Source of the DNA: Bacteroides propionicifaciens DSM 19291 = JCM 14649
GTDB lineage: Bacteria > Bacteroidota > Bacteroidia > Bacteroidales > Bacteroidaceae
Assembly (NCBI RefSeq): GCF_000375405.1
Contig: NZ_AQWS01000004.1
Span: 1-64,000, forward strand
Direction: 5' to 3'
DNA length: 64,000 bases
The position numbers and the translations under genes are program-made. Every line of letters begins with the position of its first letter. Position 1 is the stretch's first letter. Shown here piece by piece: positions 27,816 through 36,735 of the stretch. Under the pieces are notes generated by a model, which was given only the letters and a program-made list of their open reading frames with translations, was not told the origin of the DNA and made no database searches.

Positions 27816-29480
27816 ATGATTAAAGAAAACTTTATAAAGTTATATGAGCATAGTTTTAGAGATAACTGGGATTTACCTTGTTATGCCGACTATGGGACAG
27901 ACATAAGTTTTACTTATGGTGAAGTGGCAAAGGAAATTGCTAAGCTTCACCTCTTATTTGAACACTGTAAGCTTCGTAGAGGCGACAAGATAGCTTTAAT
28001 TGGTAAAAACAATACCCATTGGTGTATAGCCTATATGGCAACCATCACTTATGGCGGAATAATAGTTCCTATTTTACAAGACTTTAGCCCTAACGATGTG
28101 CACCATATTGTTAGCCACTCGGAGGCAACTTTTCTATTTACAAGCGATTCGATCTGGGAAACATTAGAGGAAGATAAACTGGGCAACCTGCGAGGAGTAT
28201 TCTCTTTGACAGATTTTAGATGCCTTAGTCAACGTGACGGAGAGACTGTTGATAAGTTCATGGTAAACATGAATGAGACATTCGAACGAACCTACCCCAA
28301 TGGATTTTCAGCCAATGATATAATATATACCGATCTATCCAATGAGAAAGTTATGTTACTCAACTATACCTCTGGAACCACAGGGTTTAGCAAAGGTGTT
28401 ATGCTTACGGGAAATAACTTGGCGGGCAACGTTACATTTGGAATCCGTACAGAGCTACTCAAGAAGGGAGATCGCGTACTTTCATTCTTACCCTTAGCAC
28501 ATGCCTATGGCTGTGCATTCGACTTTCTAACAGCTACAGCCGTAGGAACATTTGTAACCCTTCTAGGTAAGGTACCCTCACCCAAAATCATAACAAAGGC
28601 TTTTGAGGAGGTCAAACCAAGCATTATCATTACTGTACCATTGGTTATCGAAAAGATATACTCCAATGTAATCCAACCTCTACTTAATAAAAGAGGAATG
28701 AAATGGGCATTGAGCATTCCTGTATTAGACAGTCAAATCTATGCACAAATCCGCAAGAAACTTATTGATGCCCTGGGCGGTAGATTTAAAGAGATTATTA
28801 TTGGTGGTGCTGCGATGAACCCCGAAGTGGAGGCTTTTTTCTATAAGATCAAGTTCCCGTTTACAATTGGTTACGGTATGACCGAATGCGGGCCACTAAT
28901 TAGTTACTCTGCTTGGGACGAATTCATTCCTGGATCATCAGGAAAGATCTTGGACATCATGGAAGCTCGTATCTATAAGGAGAAACCCACCGACTTACTT
29001 GGAGAGATTCAAGTGCGTGGTGAAAACGTAATGACAGGCTATTACAAAAACCCTGAAGCTACAAGCGAAGTCTTCTCGGAAGATGGCTGGCTTAAAACAG
29101 GAGACTTAGGTACAATTGATGAGAACAATAATATTTTCATCCGTGGACGAAGTAAAACTATGATTTTAAGCTCAAGTGGTCAAAATATCTTCCCCGAAGA
29201 GATCGAAACTCGACTTAATAATATGCCTTTCGTAGTAGAGAGCATTGTAGTGGAAAGAAACAATAAACTTGTAGCACTAGTTTATGCTGATCATGAAGCA
29301 CTAGAGTCTTTAGGACTCGACAAAGAATCGAGCTTAAAGACTATTATGGATGAGAACCTCAAAAACCTCAATGCCATAGTAGCCAATTACGAACGCGTGA
29401 GTCAAATCCAACTCTACCCAACAGAATTTGAGAAAACACCCAAGAGGAGTATCAAAAGATACTTGTACGATAATATCTAA
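27816..29480 (+). CDS. AMP-dependent long-chain acyl-CoA ligase
   Basis: Adenylate-forming enzyme (554 aa) predicted to activate fatty acids as acyl-CoA or acyl-ACP. Motifs: P-loop-like YTSGTTGFSKGVML (about residues 189-202), IGYGMTECGPL (about 353-363), KTGDLG (about 427) and a C-terminal lid domain ending in the conserved Lys of KTPKRSIKRYLY. No membrane segment. Transcribed alone. It may recycle fatty acids set free by the acyl-ACP thioesterase at 13323; this link is inference. Confidence 0.93.
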   Translation: MIKENFIKLYEHSFRDNWDLPCYADYGTDISFTYGEVAKEIAKLHLLFEHCKLRRGDKIALIGKNNTHWCIAYMATITYGGIIVPILQDFSPNDVHHIVSHSEATFLFTSDSIWETLEEDKLGNLRGVFSLTDFRCLSQRDGETVDKFMVNMNETFERTYPNGFSANDIIYTDLSNEKVMLLNYTSGTTGFSKGVMLTGNNLAGNVTFGIRTELLKKGDRVLSFLPLAHAYGCAFDFLTATAVGTFVTLLGKVPSPKIITKAFEEVKPSIIITVPLVIEKIYSNVIQPLLNKRGMKWALSIPVLDSQIYAQIRKKLIDALGGRFKEIIIGGAAMNPEVEAFFYKIKFPFTIGYGMTECGPLISYSAWDEFIPGSSGKILDIMEARIYKEKPTDLLGEIQVRGENVMTGYYKNPEATSEVFSEDGWLKTGDLGTIDENNNIFIRGRSKTMILSSSGQNIFPEEIETRLNNMPFVVESIVVERNNKLVALVYADHEALESLGLDKESSLKTIMDENLKNLNAIVANYERVSQIQLYPTEFEKTPKRSIKRYLYDNI

Positions 29481-29505
29481 ACCCCTCAAGGTTTATAATA
29501 ATATA

Positions 29506-29542
29506 AATAAGAGCGATAACCCATTAGGCTATCGCTCTTATT
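29506..29542 (+). terminator. terminator after the acyl-CoA ligase
   Basis: Stem AATAAGAGCGATA/TATCGCTCTTATT (13 bp), inner CC/GG pairs, flanked by A/T tracts. Confidence 0.8.
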
Positions 29543-29589
29543 ATATAGCAAAAGTTCAGAACTAAGCTGTTATAATTAATTAGGAACAA

Positions 29590-29623
29590 AAAAAGATCGA
29601 ACCCCTAAGGATTCGATCTTTTT
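29590..29623 (-). terminator. terminator after rplI
   Basis: Stem AAAAAGATCGAA/TTCGATCTTTTT (12 bp) with a 10-base loop. On the minus strand it lies 20 bases after the rplI stop. Confidence 0.85.
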
Positions 29624-29643
29624 AATATTTCGATAAGCTTAAC

Positions 29644-30090
29644 TTATGCTTCTTCAGCAACAACAGCGAAAGGAATTTCAACTGAAACTTCTTTGTGTAG
29701 TTTAACTGTAGCAATATAGTTACCTATTTCTTTAACGCTGCTTACAACGATAGTTTTTCTATCTACTTTGTGACCTAGTTTTTCTAGTTCTTCAGCGATT
29801 TGGATGTTAGTTACAGAACCGAAAATAGTACCTGTAGCACTTACTTTAGTAGCAATTGTTAAAGTAACACCTTCAAGAGCTTTAGCAGCTTCTTCAGCGT
29901 CAGCTTTAATTTGAGCTAGTTTGTGAGCACGTTGTCTAAGATCTTCTGCTAACATTTTTTTAGCTGCAGGAGAAGCGATAATAGCTTGACCTGTAGGGAT
30001 TAAAAAGTTACGTGCGTAACCAGGTTTAACATCAACGATGTCACCTTTATATCCTAAATTGTTTACGTCTTCTTTTAAAATTACTTGCAT
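29644..30090 (-). CDS. rplI: 50S ribosomal protein bL9
   Basis: Ribosomal large-subunit protein with an N-terminal RNA-binding domain (MQVILKEDVNNLGYKGDIVDVKPGYARNFL region; GY..GD..VK..YARN is the family signature), a long connecting helix (about 42-75) and a C-terminal domain. 148 aa, normal length. Third gene of rpsF-rpsR-rplI, 15 bases after rpsR. Confidence 0.98.
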   Translation of the reverse strand: MQVILKEDVNNLGYKGDIVDVKPGYARNFLIPTGQAIIASPAAKKMLAEDLRQRAHKLAQIKADAEEAAKALEGVTLTIATKVSATGTIFGSVTNIQIAEELEKLGHKVDRKTIVVSSVKEIGNYIATVKLHKEVSVEIPFAVVAEEA

Positions 30091-30105
30091 ACTTTCCCTC
30101 CTTTA

Positions 30106-30378
30106 TTATTTCATCATGTCAGTTACGTATGGGAGTAACGCTAAGTGACGCGCTCTCTTAACTGCTTGTGCAATTCTACGTTGGAACTTCAAAGAAGTAC
30201 CAGTAATACGACGAGGAAGAATTTTACCTTGCTCGTTTAAAAATTTCTTTAAGAACTCTGGATCTTTGTAGTCGATGTACTTAATACCGCTTTTTTTGAA
30301 ACGACAGTATTTTTTCTTTTTTACGTCTACCGAAGGTGGAGTTAGATATCTGATTTCAGATTGATTCTTTTGTGCCAT
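30106..30378 (-). CDS. rpsR: 30S ribosomal protein bS18
   Basis: Small-subunit protein that binds together with bS6. 90 aa; the core signature [26 protein letters not shown] is intact, followed by [19 protein letters not shown]. It has Cys26 but no zinc-binding CxxC set, so it appears to be a zinc-independent form. Lies 2 bases after rpsF. Confidence 0.98.
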   Translation of the reverse strand: MAQKNQSEIRYLTPPSVDVKKKKYCRFKKSGIKYIDYKDPEFLKKFLNEQGKILPRRITGTSLKFQRRIAQAVKRARHLALLPYVTDMMK

Positions 30379-30380
30379 GA

Positions 30381-30728
30381 TTAATTGCCCTCCTTTTTAG
30401 ATGATTTGATGTTTCTTCTTTTAGCAGCATATTCAGCAGCATGTTTATCCTTCTTGAAAGTCAAGAAACGGATTACGCGCTCATCTCTACGGAAAGCTAC
30501 TTCCAATTTTGAAATTACAGCTGGATCTGCGTCGAACTCTAGTAACTGGTAAAATCCAGTTGACTTCTTTTGGATAGGGTAAGCCAATTTTTTTAGGCCC
30601 CAATTCTCTTCATTGATGATTTCAGCACCTTCAGCCTGAAGTACATCTTTGAATTTCTCTACCGCTTCCTTCATCTGTACATCAGATAAAACGGGAGTTA
30701 AAATGAAAACGGTTTCGTATTGATTCAT
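30381..30728 (-). CDS. rpsF: 30S ribosomal protein bS6
   Basis: Small-subunit protein of 115 aa; [14 protein letters not shown] and the [13 protein letters not shown] region are family hallmarks. The C-terminus is a basic tail ([15 protein letters not shown]). First gene of the rpsF-rpsR-rplI operon, with a well-formed promoter 45 bases upstream. Confidence 0.98.
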   Translation of the reverse strand: MNQYETVFILTPVLSDVQMKEAVEKFKDVLQAEGAEIINEENWGLKKLAYPIQKKSTGFYQLLEFDADPAVISKLEVAFRRDERVIRFLTFKKDKHAAEYAAKRRNIKSSKKEGN

Positions 30729-30773
30729 ACTTATTTAAAAATTTAGTTTAATAAAAAACCTTTAATTGCGGTG

Positions 30774-30803
30774 CAAAGATAATTATTATTTTCGGAGCAG
30801 CAA
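30774..30803 (-). promoter_or_regulatory. promoter of rpsF-rpsR-rplI
   Basis: The minus strand reads TTG (30803-30801), a 19-base spacer and TATCTTTG (30781-30774), both consensus. This leaves an mRNA leader of roughly 40 bases. Confidence 0.75.
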
Positions 30804-30856
30804 AAAGATATTAAATTTTTCTACCATCTTTAAGTGGCTTTTAGCTAGAAGAGAAT

Positions 30857-30864
30857 TATCTTTG
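30857..30864 (+). promoter_or_regulatory. -7 element for the MarR gene
   Basis: TATCTTTG lies 31 bases before the ATG at 30895 and downstream of the longer frame's start at 30766, supporting the shorter protein. Confidence 0.6.
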
Positions 30865-30894
30865 TGTAAACTTGTTGTAAAAGATAAATTTAGG

Positions 30895-31353
30895 ATGATC
30901 AATAAATTTCAATTCGACATTCGGCTTATTTTTGCCACGCTAAATGGTAAGGTTTCTGCCGCTATATATCAACAGCTGCAAAAGAACTTCACTAAAAATG
31001 GAATACCCATCACTCCCGATGGGTGGACAATACTTATTTATCTTTGGGAAAAAGATGGCGTTAAGCAACAGGACTTATGCGATGCTACTTTTAAGGATAA
31101 ACCCAGTATGACTCGCCTTCTTGACAGCATGGAAGAACAGCACTTGGTAGTTCGAATCTCTCAGAAGAAAGATCGACGAACCAATCTTATCTATCTAACT
31201 AAAACAGGAAGAGATTTGGAAGTTCCAATTCGTAAAATAACCGAAGAGACTTTAACCGAAGCATTAAAAGGAGTAAATAGCGACGACCTCATGATTTGCC
31301 AAGAGGTAATGAAGCAAATATTCAGAAACACAACAGGCCGTAACGACCTGTGA
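30895..31353 (+). CDS. MarR-family transcriptional regulator
   Basis: 152-aa winged-helix regulator. Dimerisation helices flank a DNA-binding core at about residues 40-110: GWTILIYLWEKDGVKQQDLCDAT, then KPSMTRLLDSMEEQHLVVR (recognition helix) and the wing KKDRRTNLIYLTKTG, which carries the conserved D-R pair of MarR wings. The start at 30895 is chosen from the promoter at 30857 and from family length. It is divergent from rpsF. The ligand and targets are unknown; the small membrane protein downstream is a candidate target. Confidence 0.92.
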   Translation: MINKFQFDIRLIFATLNGKVSAAIYQQLQKNFTKNGIPITPDGWTILIYLWEKDGVKQQDLCDATFKDKPSMTRLLDSMEEQHLVVRISQKKDRRTNLIYLTKTGRDLEVPIRKITEETLTEALKGVNSDDLMICQEVMKQIFRNTTGRNDL

Positions 31354-31496
31354 TAATCGCTAGATAAAATACTGAACTTGCCATTCTTGGTTTTTGCCAC
31401 TGTTTTATAGCTAATAATTTTCTGAATTAGATAATAATGCTTTAATTTGTCTAATCAGAATATACAGAATATAAATCTATTATAAATTACACACAG

Positions 31497-31673
31497 ATGA
31501 AAGGCTTATTAAAAAACTTAGGATTACTTATAATTCTTGCAGGAGCTGCCATTTTAATTGGTTGTGCAGTAACAAAGAATCTAGACAATAACACACTATT
31601 AGGAACATCAATAGTCTTAATCGTTGGAGGCTTCATTGCATATATTGCAATAAACAAAAGAATCTCTGACTGA
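31497..31673 (+). CDS. 58-aa two-helix membrane protein
   Basis: A short gene of 59 codons including the stop: starts MKGLLKNLGLL and ends KRISD. Two hydrophobic segments (about 5-25 and 33-51) are separated by KNLDNNT. The amino-acid pattern is ordered (positive N-terminus, two helices, basic C-terminus), which supports a real gene. I recall similar short proteins in other Bacteroides genomes, but no function. It lies 143 bases after the MarR gene on the same strand. Confidence 0.75.
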   Translation: MKGLLKNLGLLIILAGAAILIGCAVTKNLDNNTLLGTSIVLIVGGFIAYIAINKRISD

Positions 31674-31794
31674 TTTTAGAGTATAGCAAATAGACATAAC
31701 AAACCATATTCTATCCTGACTAATCCTCTTGATAGAATATGGTTTTGTTTTTATACTCTATAATGAAACTTAATAAGTCTCTTAACTTATAAGC

Positions 31795-31839
31795 ATAAGA
31801 AACGGGGATACACCTTGATGGTGCATCCCCGTTTCTTAT
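31795..31839. terminator. terminator after rprY
   Basis: 15-bp stem ATAAGAAACGGGGAT/ATCCCCGTTTCTTAT, an A-C mismatch, then CACC/GGTG and a 5-base loop. Placed between the convergent small membrane protein gene and rprY. Confidence 0.85.
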
Positions 31840-31856
31840 TTGTAGTCAACTACAAC

Positions 31857-32558
31857 TTAGTTTTCTTCAGCTGGAGTAATCAACTTATAACCTTTACCGT
31901 GGATATTAATAATTTCAACATTTGAGTCTGGTTTTAAGTGCTTACGTAGTTTCGTGATATACACGTCCATACTACGAGCATTAAAATAGTTATCGTCAAT
32001 CCAAATTGTTTTTAAGGCAAAGTCTCTTTGAAGGATCTCATTTGCATGAGCACAAAGCAAACTTAGTAACTCCGATTCTTTCGTTGTTAGTTTAGTTTGA
32101 TCGTCACCCATAATCAAAAGTTGCTTTTGAGTATCAAAGGTAAACTTACCGATTTGGTAAATACTTTTCTCCTTGTTTTTCTTACCTCTAACTCTTCTAA
32201 GGATAGCTTCAATTCTAAATGTAAGCTCTTCCATACTAAAAGGTTTGGTAATATAATCATCAGCACCCACTTTAAAACCATCTAAAATATCTTCTTTGAG
32301 TGTCTTAGCGGTTAGGAATATGATTGGAATTTCGGCATTAATTGCACGAATTTCTTGTGCTAAAGTGAATCCGTCTTTTTTAGGCATCATCACGTCGAAA
32401 ATACATAAGTCGTATTTGTTTTTCAAGAAAGCTTTATAACCTTCTTCACCATCGGGATAAAGATCAGAAGAATAGCCTTTAGCTTGTAAATACTCTCTTA
32501 GCAACATACCAAGATTCTCATCATCTTCACATAATAAAATACGCAGTTTCTCGTCCAT
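31857..32558 (-). CDS. rprY: OmpR-family response regulator RprY
   Basis: DNA-binding response regulator of 233 aa. Receiver domain 1-120 with acidic pocket E11-D12-D13, phosphoacceptor D55 (CIFDVMMPK), T83 and K105; winged-helix output domain about 135-230 ending in GKGYKL. It pairs with the kinase RprX encoded 5 bases upstream. In Bacteroides and Porphyromonas, RprY is a known regulator of stress and transport genes. Target sites are not predicted here. Confidence 0.93.
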   Translation of the reverse strand: MDEKLRILLCEDDENLGMLLREYLQAKGYSSDLYPDGEEGYKAFLKNKYDLCIFDVMMPKKDGFTLAQEIRAINAEIPIIFLTAKTLKEDILDGFKVGADDYITKPFSMEELTFRIEAILRRVRGKKNKEKSIYQIGKFTFDTQKQLLIMGDDQTKLTTKESELLSLLCAHANEILQRDFALKTIWIDDNYFNARSMDVYITKLRKHLKPDSNVEIINIHGKGYKLITPAEEN

Positions 32559-32563
32559 ATCAA

Positions 32564-34111
32564 TTATTTTTTAATGTAAGGTAATGCAATAATAAATTTA
32601 GTTCCCACATTAAGATCACTTTCTGCTTTTATTGTGCCGTGGTGATCTTCAATTATTTTCTTTACATAAGCCAGTCCTAAACCGAAGCCTTTAACATCGT
32701 GCAGATTACCTGTATGCACGCGATAGAACTTCTCAAAGACTTTCTTAAGATTTTCACGTTTGATACCTATACCATTATCTTCGATAGATATCATGAGCTT
32801 GTCTGAAGCATTCCATGTACGAACCGTCAAGACTAACTCTTCATCGGGCTTTTTATACTTCACAGCATTATCCATCAGATTGAAGATAACGTTAGTGATA
32901 TGCATTTCATCCACAAAAACTGAAGCATTTTCAGCTTCAAGATAAGACTCAATACGCCCGTTGTTTTGTTGCACCTTAATGGTGAAGGTATGAATCACAC
33001 CAGCAATCATTTCGTTGGCATCGAGCTCTTTCATTTTTAATATCGCCTTCTGCTTATCAAACATCGACATCTGCAATACCTTTTCTACTTGGAATCGGAG
33101 TCGCTTTGTCTCGTCGTTAATCACACCCGATATATGACTAAACATGGTGGGTGATTTGGCAATTGAAGGGTCTTTGAGCATCTGTGCTGCCAATGAAATG
33201 GTCGATATAGGAGTCTTAAACTCATGAGTCATATTATTGACAAAATCGTTCTTCATCTCCGTAAGTTTCTTCTGACGAAAGATTATTATAATGGTCAGAA
33301 TAAAAGTTATCAACAGGACCAACGTAAAGACAGTCGACGGCACTACAAAATCAATCGAATCGTAGATATAATCTCTCTTTGCAGGGAAATGAACTTTAAT
33401 AAAAGTCATCCGATTCGAAGGATCATTAGGGAACAAGGGTTGAGTGTACGAACTCTCGTTACCTTTTTCTTCATAGTCTGAGCATCGATAAATCTCATTA
33501 CCACTCCTGTCTAAAACTTGAAAGTGATAAAGAAGTGTTATTCCGTTATTTATCAGCTCAGCCTTAAGATAATTATCTAACTCTCTAAAGTCTTGTCGCT
33601 CAGAGATACTCTTTTCGCTTGCCATATACAGCATCTGCCAGATTACCTCGTCAACCAAAGAGCGCTGATAAATATATCTATTCGTTACAATTTCCGAGAG
33701 TGAACGTGAGGTTTGAGGTATTGTTTTTACATTCGTTTTCTTGGGAATGCTCAAATTTACCTGGTCACTATCTCGTTGCATCATCGATTGTAGCTCATAG
33801 CTCGAATAAGAACCTTTGTTTTTATTCGACATTGGCATGCGCTGTGACTGTTTGGTTATATTGCTGCTTCGAGCTGGAGATTCGGCATAAGCCCTTCTTT
33901 CAGACTCAGAGATATCCTTCATCAACCATCTTTCGGTTTCAACAAGTTCGGCATGTTTAGAAACTCGGTACAAACTACGTTTTACCGACTCATCAAACTG
34001 CTCGTTACGCATCCTTACCATCTCTTCTATATAGCGTACTTGCATATAGATCAAGCTTAGAAAAGACAGCCCCATAATGAAACCTAAAATCAAGATTGTT
34101 GATTTCTTCAT
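32564..34111 (-). CDS. rprX: sensor histidine kinase RprX
   Basis: Membrane sensor kinase of 515 aa. Membrane helices lie at about 5-25 and 258-279 with a roughly 230-residue periplasmic domain between. HisKA carries the phosphorylated His296 in THEFKTPIS; HATPase_c has N-box NLMDNAVKY, G1 DNGIGI and G2 GFGLGLAY. The N-terminal pattern with QFDESVKRSLY is typical of Bacteroides RprX. Upstream of rprY in the same operon and downstream of the EF-G paralogue. Confidence 0.93.
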   Translation of the reverse strand: MKKSTILILGFIMGLSFLSLIYMQVRYIEEMVRMRNEQFDESVKRSLYRVSKHAELVETERWLMKDISESERRAYAESPARSSNITKQSQRMPMSNKNKGSYSSYELQSMMQRDSDQVNLSIPKKTNVKTIPQTSRSLSEIVTNRYIYQRSLVDEVIWQMLYMASEKSISERQDFRELDNYLKAELINNGITLLYHFQVLDRSGNEIYRCSDYEEKGNESSYTQPLFPNDPSNRMTFIKVHFPAKRDYIYDSIDFVVPSTVFTLVLLITFILTIIIIFRQKKLTEMKNDFVNNMTHEFKTPISTISLAAQMLKDPSIAKSPTMFSHISGVINDETKRLRFQVEKVLQMSMFDKQKAILKMKELDANEMIAGVIHTFTIKVQQNNGRIESYLEAENASVFVDEMHITNVIFNLMDNAVKYKKPDEELVLTVRTWNASDKLMISIEDNGIGIKRENLKKVFEKFYRVHTGNLHDVKGFGLGLAYVKKIIEDHHGTIKAESDLNVGTKFIIALPYIKK

Positions 34112-34251
34112 AAATCTCTAAATTAACATAGCCTAATTAACAGTTCTGATTATCATTACTCCTTATTTTGAATTCCTTAAAATCAAATAACGATAAACGA
34201 TCATTTCATTTATTCTATTGACTATAACAATATAAAATAATATTTAGTTTA

Positions 34252-34259
34252 CAAAACTA
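34252..34259 (-). promoter_or_regulatory. -7 element for rprX-rprY
   Basis: The minus strand reads TAGTTTTG, a full match to TAnnTTTG, 141 bases before rprX, in a gap with no other gene. This would give a long leader; no -33 element is clear. Confidence 0.4.
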
Positions 34260-34316
34260 GCAAAAAATTAACTTAAATCTACTAGTACTATATTCTTATT
34301 ATGGGTACAATATAAT

Positions 34317-34356
34317 AAAATAGCTCGAATTGAGCATTAACAATTCGAGCTATTTT
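34317..34356 (-). terminator. terminator after the EF-G paralogue
   Basis: A perfect 16-bp stem AAAATAGCTCGAATTG/CAATTCGAGCTATTTT with an 8-base loop, 21 bases after the stop. Confidence 0.88.
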
Positions 34357-34376
34357 AACTATTTAATGGAATATAC

Positions 34377-36533
34377 TTACTCTTTTGACTGCTTAGATTC
34401 GAATTCAGCAATCAATTTATCTTGAATATCTGTGGGTAAAAGCTCGTATTTATCGAGTTTCATGATGAATGAAGCCCTTCCTCCCGTTAGTGAACTGAGT
34501 GCTGTGGAGTAAGACGATAACTCTTTTAACGGAATTCGAGCTTGAATTTTTTCATAACCCTTTTCACTACTAAGCCCCATAATTACTCCTCGGCGACCTT
34601 GCAGATCACCCATCACATCGCCCATATAATCAGCAGGAACAAAAACCTCAACATTGTAAATAGGTTCTAATATTTTTGGAGCTGATGCTTTAAAAGCTTC
34701 GCTAAAAGCATTTCGTCCAGCCAACATAAATGACACCTCATTGGAGTCAACAGCATGCATCTTTCCGTCATAGACGATTACTCTCACATCCCGTGCATAA
34801 GAACCAGTAAGAGGTCCTCTGACCATACGTTCCATAATTCCTTTTTGGATAGCTGGAATAAAGCGCGTATCAATAGCACCACCAACAATGCTATTAACAA
34901 TTACTAATTTACCACCCCAATCTAAATTAACCTCTTCGACACCACGAACGGTTATTTTTATCTCTTGGCCATCAATTTTGTAAAGCTCAGGAATTTTATC
35001 ATCCCCCGTATAGGGCTCTACAATCAAGGAAACCTCCCCAAACTGACCTGCCCCACCCGATTGTTTTTTATGGCGATAGGTGGCTTTTGCCATTTTTGTT
35101 ATAGTCTCACGGTATGGTATGCGAGGCACTAAAAACTCAACCTCAATTTTATCGTTGTTTTCAAGACGCCATTTAAGGGTACGTAAATGAAATTCACCCT
35201 GACCTTGCACTATAATTTGTCCCAATTCTACCGACTGGGTAATTTGCCAAGTAGGATCCTCTTCCTCCATACGATATAAAGACTCCATCATTTTTTCGGT
35301 GTCGCCCTCATTAACCGCCTTTATTGCACGAGAATATCGTGGACTTGGATATTTTATGAAATCAAACTTATAATCGCAATTCTTGTTATTGAGGGTGTCG
35401 CCCAGTTGAACCCCTTTTAGCTTCACTGTAGCACCAATATCTCCAGCCTCAAGATAGTCGACTTTGGTACGTTCGCTACCATTTACAACATAAAGCTGAG
35501 CCATTCGTTCTTTTGAGGCATTTCGACTGTTAGTCAACTCATCACCTTCGTGAACAGTTCCACTCATCACCTTAAAGAATGAAACCTCTCCGATATGAGG
35601 CTCTACACTGGTCTTAAAAAAATAGAGAGACAAAGGTCCTTTAGGATCATGCTCAACCTCTTTACCATCTGTGGTTATAACATCGGGCATTTCGGCAACA
35701 AAGGGGACAACATTGGTTAAGAACTCCATCAGACGTCTTACTCCCATATCTTTCTGAGCACACACACAAAACACAGGAAAGATTCCACGCTCCACTAAAC
35801 CACGACGGATACCTTCGCGCATCTCATCCTCTGTCAATACTCCTTTATCAAAGTATTGATCCATCAAGTCTTCATCATTCTCGGCAGCAGCCTCAATTAG
35901 AGTCTTATTCATCTCTTGAGCTTTTGGTAGTTGATCTGCTGGGATTTCCTCAATCGTAGGAGTTCCTCCATCAGGACCCCAAGAATACTTCTTCATTAGA
36001 AGCACATCAATGAGAGAGTTAAAATTAGGACCCGTCTCCAAAGGATATTGAATAGGCACAACATTACTTCCATAAGATTCTCGAAGCTGTTCTAAAACCT
36101 GATCGTAATCACATTTTTCATTATCAAGCTGATTAATCAAGAATATTGTTGGCTTACGAAGTTTTTCGGTATATCGGAAGTGGTTTTGAGTACCTACTTC
36201 TACTCCATATTGCCCGTTAATCAACAGAATAGCTGTATCAGTAACATTTAAGGCAGTAACAACGCCTCCTATAAAATCATCGGCACCAGGACAATCAATA
36301 ACATTAAGTTTTTTGTTGTTCCACTCGATCCCAAAGACAGAGGTAAAAACGGAATAACCATAATCTTTTTCGACTGGGAAATAATCACTACTGGTGTTTT
36401 GTTCATCTATGCTACCACGCCGTTTAATTAGCCCACTCTCATAGAGCATCGCTTCAATTAGCGTAGTTTTACCAGACCTAGAGCTGCCCATAAGGGCGAT
36501 GTTCTTAATTTCATCTGTTCGATAAGTTTTCAT
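34377..36533 (-). CDS. fusA2: EF-G paralogue with altered GTPase motifs (EF-G2 type)
   Basis: Translation elongation factor G-like protein, 718 aa, with all EF-G domains. The P-loop is GSSRSGKT (16-23). Switch II reads DCPGA (80-84) where active EF-G has D-P-G-H, so the catalytic His is Ala84. The guanine-recognition motif NKxD is NQLD (134-137). Bacteroides have a known second EF-G that promotes translocation without GTP hydrolysis and is induced during carbon limitation; this gene fits that description and lies near rpsF and rprXY. A strong terminator follows. Function in this organism is inference. Confidence 0.9.
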   Translation of the reverse strand: MKTYRTDEIKNIALMGSSRSGKTTLIEAMLYESGLIKRRGSIDEQNTSSDYFPVEKDYGYSVFTSVFGIEWNNKKLNVIDCPGADDFIGGVVTALNVTDTAILLINGQYGVEVGTQNHFRYTEKLRKPTIFLINQLDNEKCDYDQVLEQLRESYGSNVVPIQYPLETGPNFNSLIDVLLMKKYSWGPDGGTPTIEEIPADQLPKAQEMNKTLIEAAAENDEDLMDQYFDKGVLTEDEMREGIRRGLVERGIFPVFCVCAQKDMGVRRLMEFLTNVVPFVAEMPDVITTDGKEVEHDPKGPLSLYFFKTSVEPHIGEVSFFKVMSGTVHEGDELTNSRNASKERMAQLYVVNGSERTKVDYLEAGDIGATVKLKGVQLGDTLNNKNCDYKFDFIKYPSPRYSRAIKAVNEGDTEKMMESLYRMEEEDPTWQITQSVELGQIIVQGQGEFHLRTLKWRLENNDKIEVEFLVPRIPYRETITKMAKATYRHKKQSGGAGQFGEVSLIVEPYTGDDKIPELYKIDGQEIKITVRGVEEVNLDWGGKLVIVNSIVGGAIDTRFIPAIQKGIMERMVRGPLTGSYARDVRVIVYDGKMHAVDSNEVSFMLAGRNAFSEAFKASAPKILEPIYNVEVFVPADYMGDVMGDLQGRRGVIMGLSSEKGYEKIQARIPLKELSSYSTALSSLTGGRASFIMKLDKYELLPTDIQDKLIAEFESKQSKE

Positions 36534-36667
36534 AGCGGTTAAAGTTTAGATTTAAACTGAGATATTGTTTTTCAATTATCCCGAGGGTTATTGCAACTTA
36601 AAAATATTATAAATAGTAAACAATTTTCAAATTCTGTTATGCAACATGTATTAAGTCTGATTATACT

Positions 36668-36675
36668 TATCTTTG
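36668..36675 (+). promoter_or_regulatory. -7 element for hemW
   Basis: TATCTTTG, a full consensus match, 132 bases before hemW. The implied leader contains 59-nt element copy B just ahead of the start codon. Confidence 0.5.
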
Positions 36676-36735
36676 AAATTCAAACCCTAAGGTACTAGTT
36701 TATCTATCCACAGAAGCCAATTGTTTCGCCCAAGC

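Noticed and set aside
30729-30773. Possible S6:S18-binding leader in the rpsF mRNA (ACCGC near the transcription start, ACC/GGT pairing)
   Set aside because: A CCG is present but the stem is only three pairs and the leader is about 40 bases; I cannot support the known motif without an alignment.
30766-30894. Longer MarR protein starting at 30766
   Set aside because: The start would overlap the rpsF promoter, and a consensus -7 element at 30857 lies downstream of it.
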